A stretch of DNA of 64,000 bases, taken from contig JALMGJ010000016.1 in assembly GCA_023362775.1 (NCBI GenBank), positions 5,011,001 through 5,075,000 on the forward strand, in the 5' to 3' direction. The notes beneath the pieces are model-generated. The model saw only the letters and a list, made by a program, of their open reading frames with translations, ran no database searches and was not told where the DNA came from. Source of the stretch: Charina bottae (lineage: Eukaryota; Chordata; Lepidosauria; Squamata; Charinaidae). Shown in pieces: positions 58,701 through 64,000 of this stretch (position 1 is its first letter; each line of letters starts with the position of its first letter). A program made the position numbers and the translations under genes.

Positions 58701-59491
58701 CATCATTAGGGGCATGGTGGCTCAGCGGGTAAGACGCCAGGCTTGTCGATCGGAAGATCGCAAGTTCGGAGGTTCGAATCCCTAGCCCTGTGTGTGGAGT
58801 GAGCTCCCGCACTAGCTCCAGCTCTTGCCAACCTAGCAATTCGAAAGCATGCAAATGAAAGTAGATGAATAGGTACCACTTCGGTGGGTAGGTAACAGCA
58901 TTCCATGCGCGTCATGTGGCCACATGACTGTGGAAGCGTCTTCGGACAACGCTGGCTCTTCGGCTAACAAACGGAGATGAGCACCGGCCCCTAGAGTCGG
59001 ACACGACTGCACAAATGTGCGGGGGGAACCTTTACCTTTTACCTTTATCCATCATTGGGTGAATAACCCCATTCCAATCACCCATAGAACACCAATTTTC
59101 ATAGGGTAAATCCAAAAGTTTGTCCATTAAGTTTTTATAGAATACTCCTTTGTCCATATTTGGTGCATAAAGTCCAACAATTAATGTTTTAGTTCCTTGT
59201 ATATTAATTTCAACTGCAATGTATCTTCCTTCATCATCAATTAGTATCTTTTTTTGGATTTAACTTTGTTTGTATATACAAAACTACCCCCTTAGTTTTT
59301 TTAAGTCCAGCCAAAATAAATTCTTCTCCAAGTTGTTTACAAAGCAAATACTTAATATCTTTTTTACAAATATGAGTCTCTTGTAAGCAAGTTATATCCA
59401 TTCTCAGTTTTTTCAGAGAATGAAAATTTTTTCGTCTTTTCTGTGGGGAATTTTCACCATTAATGTTCCATGTCAAATATTTGCAATCCAT
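55706..59491 (-). pseudogene. L1-H ORF2 (frameshifted, interrupted by a SINE)
   Basis: The ATG at 59491 gives DCKYLTWNINGENSPQKRR. Endonuclease: DITCLQETHICKKD, then, left of the SINE, LQDMWRLMNGTSREYTYYS, SFSRIDMILISKS and SDHNPVMLTFKG. Linker 58057-58335. RT 56886-57512: FIDAEKAFDNLNWSFMF, RQGCPLSPLLF, AFADDLVFTLENP (FADD box). Thumb 56643-56885. C-terminal domain 56187-56606 and 55849-56229, with the zinc-knuckle residues CWKCKKK...MWWTCE split by a frameshift. It is the best-preserved ORF2 of this L1 lineage, but not intact. Confidence 0.85.
58708..59045 (+). mobile_element. Sauria-type SINE in L1-H ORF2 (11-bp TSD)
   Basis: Flanked by TATCCATCATT at 58697-58707 and 59046-59056. It starts AGGGGCATGGTGGCTCAGCG, has the B-box-like GGTTCGAATCCC, and ends GGGGGGAACCTTTACC plus TTT-ACC repeats. 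It is oriented opposite to its host L1 and is a close match to the copy at 48683-49015. Confidence 0.93.
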
Positions 59492-59505
59492 AAGTATTTT
59501 GATGT

Positions 59506-60525
59506 TTAAAAGCCATTTTTCCGGTCCAGTCCTGCAGCTCCCAACTCAGATAAGTCTTCACTCGTCTCTTTATCTTTTGGTGTCTCCACTTTTTCTTCCA
59601 AGTCTCCAGATGCATCGTTCATATCTGTCTTATATTTCTCTAAAAATGCTTTTGCTTTTAGAATAGAAGTTATCCTGAATCTTTGCCCTTTGAACATAAA
59701 AGATACACCTTCTAATCATTCCCATCTAAATGAAATATTATTTCGCTTTAATTTTTCTGTAAAGAAGGAATAATCTTTTCTTTTCCTTAGTATCCTCAAA
59801 GGTATTTCTTTTAATACAATTATTTCTTTTCCTTCTATTTTTAATCCAGTATTATAATGCTTCTTTGAAATTTGCTCTTTTATAACTTTTCTCACAAAAT
59901 ATATCAATATGTCTCTAGGTACTTTCTTTTCTCTAGCATAGCATGAATTAACTCTAAAAATTTTATCTATTTCCAAATCCAGATCTTGTTCTTTTATCTC
60001 CAAAAATTTGGCTAATATAGAAACAATCCTTTCTCTTACATTTTCATTTGATTGTTCTGGAACTGCTCTCAATCTCAAAATATATTCTTTCTCTCTCATT
60101 TCTGCTAATGCAGTAATATCTAAGTTATATTCAAGTTCCTTAGTAACATCTTCTGATTTAGTCTCTAATTTTTGCATCTGACCTTGCATATCTTTAAGTT
60201 CCCCTGACAAAGTGTTCACAACTTCCTTTACTATCTGTACTTCTTTTTAAAATTCTTGTTTGATCTCCTGAGTAAATTCTTTTTTCATTTCTTCCATCTT
60301 CTTATCTATTTTTTTATCTAAAGATGCAATTTGTTCTTCCATCTGTTTATTTTGTGCCATTGAATCTTCCATTTTCTTGTTTAATGATGCCATTGCATCC
60401 CAGATTTTTTTCATTTCTGATGGAGGGGCTTCCGTTGATGCTGTAGGAGTTGCAGGATCTGTAGATGTTCTTCCAGTTTCTTTTTCTTTTTGTTTCTCTC
60501 TCCTCCTCAATGCCATAGATGCCAT
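59506..60525 (-). pseudogene. L1-H ORF1 with frame breaks
   Basis: The ATG at 60525 gives MASMALRRREKQK. A coiled coil (MEEQIASLDKKIDKKMEEMK) runs to a stop at 60247, where L1-D reads through. The RRM-type part is at 59716-60219 (YILRLRAVPEQSNE, FRVNSCYAREKKVPRDIL). The C-terminal domain at 59506-59697 has FKGQRFRITSILKAKAFLEK. ORF1 stops 14 nt before the ORF2 ATG, as in L1-D. Confidence 0.83.
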
Positions 60526-61646
60526 GGTGTAAATAATTTCCCTGTAAGAGAAAAAGAAAGAGGGGAGAAGGGAAAGACCAAAAAAAGGGAAGGGGATAAT
60601 AATTGTTTTTTTTAAAAAAAAGGGGGGAATAAAAAATACAAAAAGTAAAAACAATGCTTTAAAAGTAGTTGTCAAAATAACTAAATTATAGTCCATTAAA
60701 TATGTATGTCCATATAAATGTAAAAACAAAAGATAAAAAGGAAAGGAAAAACTTTTTTCTACTGTAGACAAAATAATAACAAAAAGGATAAACAATCCCA
60801 ACGTTTCTCATGCCAGCTTGTATCTGCTCAGTCCAGCCATGAATAAGTAAAATATTACCTATAAAAAATAAAAAGAGAAGCTTCCATGGTCTAAATAGCT
60901 TTTTTACATAGAATAGACATTCAGCAGTCAAATTTCTATAAAAGGGGAATTCAGAGGAAACATAAAAAATCTAAAAAGCAACTTATATAATCCAGAAAAT
61001 ATTCAAACACTTTAAAAAGAAGTAAAAGGTAAAATTCTTTCATAATAAAAATCACAAACAGATAAAAGAAAGGATGTTAAGTCACTGGTTCATTATTCCA
61101 TAAAAAATAAAAATCCAGGCAAGATAATTCCAAAAGAAATACTTCCAATTATAATAAGAATAAAAACAAGCCAAAAGAAGAATAAAGAAGAAAGTCAATC
61201 ATTCCATTTCAGGCAAAGTCAATTAGCTTTCCAATCCACCATTTAAACAATCCTTTGGCAAGAAAGAAGTAAAACACCAGCATTTATAAATCAAGTCCAG
61301 AGATAAATCTTAGATGTTAATAAGGCAAATAATATTTAAAAATAAAAAGTGTATCTAAAAGGTTGGGTGAGGTGCTACTTATCTTTGACAGATTGCATGG
61401 CTTCTGCAGAGCTTCTTCTTGTCTCGCCCCTCGCCGCTTCGATCTCCCTTCCCCTGTGGTGGAAATACAGGAGTCGGGGGAGAGCGGCGAATCAGGCAAC
61501 CCTGTGAGTAATCCTCTGCTCTCCCTCTCTTCGAGGGAGATTTTTCGACGATTTCCCTTTTTTTAAAATCGCCGCAAATGGAAAGCCACGGAATTGAGGC
61601 TAGGAGCCTCGGTTCATTGCACCGTCCTCTCCAACACCCGGAAGTG
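60526..61646 (-). promoter_or_regulatory. L1-H 5' UTR with terminal ETS-like box
   Basis: A-rich proximal part, then a GC-richer distal part (61380-61646). CCGGAAGT at 61638-61645 (ACTTCCGG sense) is at the element's 5' end. It aligns with the L1-D 5' UTR on both sides of the BovB insertion. Function is inferred. Confidence 0.45.
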
Positions 61647-62412
61647 AAAAGCTCGTGGTTTTTTTTTGTAATTTTTGTTCCAATTTCTTTTCAAAGTCCT
61701 CAAAACTTTTTCCCAACATTATATTCACATTTTGAAGAATTGTCTATGAAGTCTTTGAGGAGAACTCCTCGAACATAGCTCATATTCCATTGTTCTCTCC
61801 TACCCCCGATTCTCTTCTATTTTGTTTCCTGGTATTCATTTTCTTTTATGTAATTTATGTCCACCACATTATAGGAAAAGGATACAATAATTTTGTAATT
61901 TATATCCACCACATTGTAGGAAGAGGATTCAGTCACTCGAAAATGGCTTCTTTATATTAATAATTAAGTCCAGTTCCTGTCTATCATAATTGTCCTTTAA
62001 ATCCCTTCGCAAATCACCCAAGCGTCTCAAAATAGTGTAACTGACCAAGGGCTTCTAAATCTCTAAAGCTATGGTTAGCCTCTTCTCTCTTCTCTCTTCA
62101 TTTTTTTAGTTAGTTAAGGAGGTGAGGTGGTCGAAGGTTTTGTCTTTTAACAAGATGTTCAGCCGCGGCTTCTGCTGCACGAAAAGAAAGTGCTTCCCAG
62201 CTGATTGTCAGTTTCACCACAAACAGAGCTGGCAGTTCTCTTTATCAGCTGTCCAGAAGACACATTCGCTTTCCCAATTTCTTCTTTTTCAGAAGTTGCT
62301 TTTATCCTTAGTTGATTTTCCAGGCTTGTTTTAAATCTGTGCTGAGAGCTCTACCTACAGAGCTCCGGTAGAGCTCAACCCATCGCCATCTTTCCCGCAT
62401 CGGAAACTGATC
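61647..62412 (-). pseudogene. L1-J 5' UTR and ORF1 N-terminus
   Basis: ORF1 starts at 61839 (MNTRKQNRRESGVGENNG) and continues with EEFSSKTS- and LEQKLQKK-like residues to the L1-H junction, with stops. The 5' UTR (61840-62412) begins at the TSD edge with a degenerate box (TCGGAAAC complement at 62400-62407) and GGAAAGATGGCG, a YY1-like string, just downstream on the sense strand. Confidence 0.72.
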
Positions 62413-62431
62413 GTGATTATTGCATTATTTT

Positions 62432-63935
62432 AATATGATTTACAGATGTCTGATACTGTATGTATACTGCTCAGGGTTGATCATGACTGGAGTAATGTGC
62501 AAATGCAATAAAAATAAATATTCCTCAGTAAAGAACCATAAACTTTGGACAAGAAGATGGACTCCAAAAATACTTGTCTTGAGTCAAAATATGTCACATA
62601 GGCAGGAGTGCCCATACATATAGCACTAAGTCCTCTCTATCCATAAATAGGCAGCAAAGCAACAATCACCAAAATCATACATCATAAAAGACATTTTTTA
62701 TGATTCCATAAACTGCCTCCCAAGCCGGAACTTCCCATTTCTATACACATACCCAATTCTGAACCTCATAAATTCCTGTTGTGTCTTAAGGTGTGAAAAT
62801 GAGGCCACCAAACTGTTAATCATCTGTGCAGAAGGGTCACACTAGGATGGCAAGACCCAAAGGAGGACAACTTCCTGCACTTTTCATCGTGGTTCAGAAG
62901 ACGGAGATGTTTTCAGGATAAATGAAATCTGCTGATAAACCTACTGATCTTTGAAAAGCTCAAGATCCTGTCTCTGTGGACATCTAACCCCATACAGTTG
63001 GATGACAAGTAGCCAGGTGGAAAAAATGATTGGTACAAGGTATAAGCTGAATAGCAGTGGAAGCTAGCTAAGTAGAATATAATTTGATTTTAAATTCTAG
63101 CTCAAGGATAGAAGCAGTTTCCATGGAGCAGGGGTAAATACCAGTAATCCTCTGGATGTTGCTAAAATGCAACTTCAACATTCCCACCATTGGTGCTGCT
63201 GAGAGTTGTAGTTCAGCACCACTTCAAAGGCCACAGGTTCAGTCCACAGCATCTTCTGTTGAAAAGTTTTCATGTAGCAGGGCTGGGATATTCTTGGCCA
63301 GAGAGATTTTGATGAGTTGTTGCCAGTCACAGCATATATTGCTAAATGGACTGATGTCTTTGTCTTGCCAATTTCTTGTGATTTCTTGGGATACCAGCAA
63401 CTAAACAATAAGAATAACAACTACTGATATTATATTTGGGGGAACCATTCATCTGAAAATGATTATACAAAAGCTTTGATTTACTTCAAAGGCATTCTTT
63501 ATATCAATTCCACTTCAAGGATTTTGTTGCTGTGATCATTAGTTTTGAGAATGTTCGCATTTCTTTGGAAGGAATAAAGTCATGGCATCTCTTGAAATTC
63601 TGCCATTTGGAAAATATTGACAGATGTGTTACTTACTCCCACTGGCAATATATACCTTCAAGATTTATTCAATAATCACATTTTAGATTGAGTGGAATGT
63701 TAATATTGTAACAAAAAGCAAAACAGTACACACACATGCAATCAAATCAGCTGAGGAAGGCAGGCAGTGGGTAAATATGAATAGATTTGAATCACTGGTT
63801 TGGACAACTCTCAGATCTCTGGATGTTTAACAACAGACAGTCTTATAGTACGTATATCAACCATTTTATTATGGCATTCCCCAAGCATGAGCAACCTTTT
63901 AAAGACCAGGAGTCATATTTTAAATTATGGTGATG
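62432..63935. other. Single-copy-looking flank, no gene recognised
   Basis: It continues the DNA left of 32551 after removal of L1-J. No repeat family, exon or RNA gene is recognised. ORFs here are short and unremarkable. Confidence 0.5.
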
Positions 63936-64000
63936 GAGAGGAAGAGGAAGAGGAAGAGGAAGAGGAAGAGGAAGAGGAAGAGGAAGAGGAAGAGGAAGAT
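63936..64000. repeat. (GAGGAA)n microsatellite at the window end
   Basis: At least ten uninterrupted GAGGAA hexamers, running to the last base, so its full length is unknown. Confidence 0.95.

Larger units (their letters stand above)
55255..61646 (-). mobile_element. L1-H: full-length L1 LINE nested in L1-J ORF1
   Basis: Order on the minus strand: 5' UTR (61646-60526), ORF1 (60525-59506), ORF2 (59491-55706) and 3' UTR (55705-55255). The 5' end carries CCGGAAGT (61638-61645). L1-J ORF1 sequence lies on both sides. An A-rich, diverged duplication (AAAAA-ACGAG-like, sense strand) is the best TSD candidate. A Sauria SINE is inserted in the endonuclease region. Confidence 0.85.
32570..62412 (-). 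mobile_element. L1-J: outermost L1 of the right block, expanded to 29.8 kb by nested insertions
   Basis: It is bounded by the perfect 19-bp TSD GTGATTATTGCATTATTTT at 32551-32569 and 62413-62431. At the right copy the next bases are AA, so the target was TTTT/AA, the canonical L1 endonuclease site. Host-L1 segments are 3' UTR (32570-32815), RT and endonuclease (52426-55254, with an L2 at 53140-53625), and ORF1 N-terminus plus 5' UTR (61647-62412). L2-B and L1-H split it. The RT thumb and C-terminal domain are missing between the 52426 and 32815 segments. Confidence 0.82.

Noticed and set aside
1..64000. CRISPR arrays, bacterial operons, tRNA or rRNA genes
   Set aside because: Not expected and not seen; tRNA-like A and B boxes belong to SINEs.

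Overview
The window looks like intergenic DNA of a squamate reptile (lizard or snake). I found no host protein-coding gene. The main taxonomic evidence is two full-length Sauria-type tRNA-derived SINEs (48683-49015 and 58708-59045), a near full-length BovB/RTE LINE plus a 77-bp BovB tail, several L1 lineages, L2 LINEs whose tails are shared with a SINE, Ty1/copia, Penelope and Tc1 elements. Family names come from motif recognition, not from a database search. About 55 kb of the 64 kb is transposable-element DNA, and nearly all of it reads on the minus strand.

Left block (1 to about 26.7 kb). An L1 3' fragment (1-298) truncates a Ty1/copia element (299-5475), which itself carries a 2.1-kb L1-derived insert with an 18-bp target-site duplication (TSD). 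The copia 5' LTR abuts the 3' UTR of a nearly complete L1 (L1-B, 5476-10996). L1-B interrupts the reverse transcriptase (RT) of another L1 (L1-C, 10997-20197). L1-C also holds an I/Vingi-like LINE (LINE-X, 11729-16598, 7-bp TSD), which is itself interrupted by an L2, and a second L2 that holds a SINE. At the 5' end of L1-C lies a short relic (20198-20485) resembling the C-terminus of a Polinton/Maverick protein-primed DNA polymerase. After it comes L1-D (20486-26701), whose 5' UTR was split by a nearly complete BovB (22995-26218).

Middle (26702-32569) and right edge (62432-64000). This is mostly single-copy-looking DNA with one plus-strand L2 relic, simple repeats and no convincing exon.

Right block (32570-62412). 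The whole 29.8-kb block is one L1 (L1-J) bounded by a perfect 19-bp TSD and filled by later insertions. The deepest path is Penelope in Tc1-B, in L1-F, in L1-E, in L2-B, in L1-J: six insertion events. Most steps are supported by readable TSDs (12 bp for Penelope, TA for Tc1, 18 bp for L1-F, 15 bp for L1-E, 19 bp for L1-J). Further inserts are L1-H, a second Tc1, two Sauria SINEs, a composite SINE and another L2.

The best preserved gene is the 849-codon Penelope ORF (42510-45059, minus), with complete RT and GIY-YIG endonuclease domains. Almost everything else is frameshifted, stop-containing or split. The order of insertion can be read almost completely from the sequence.
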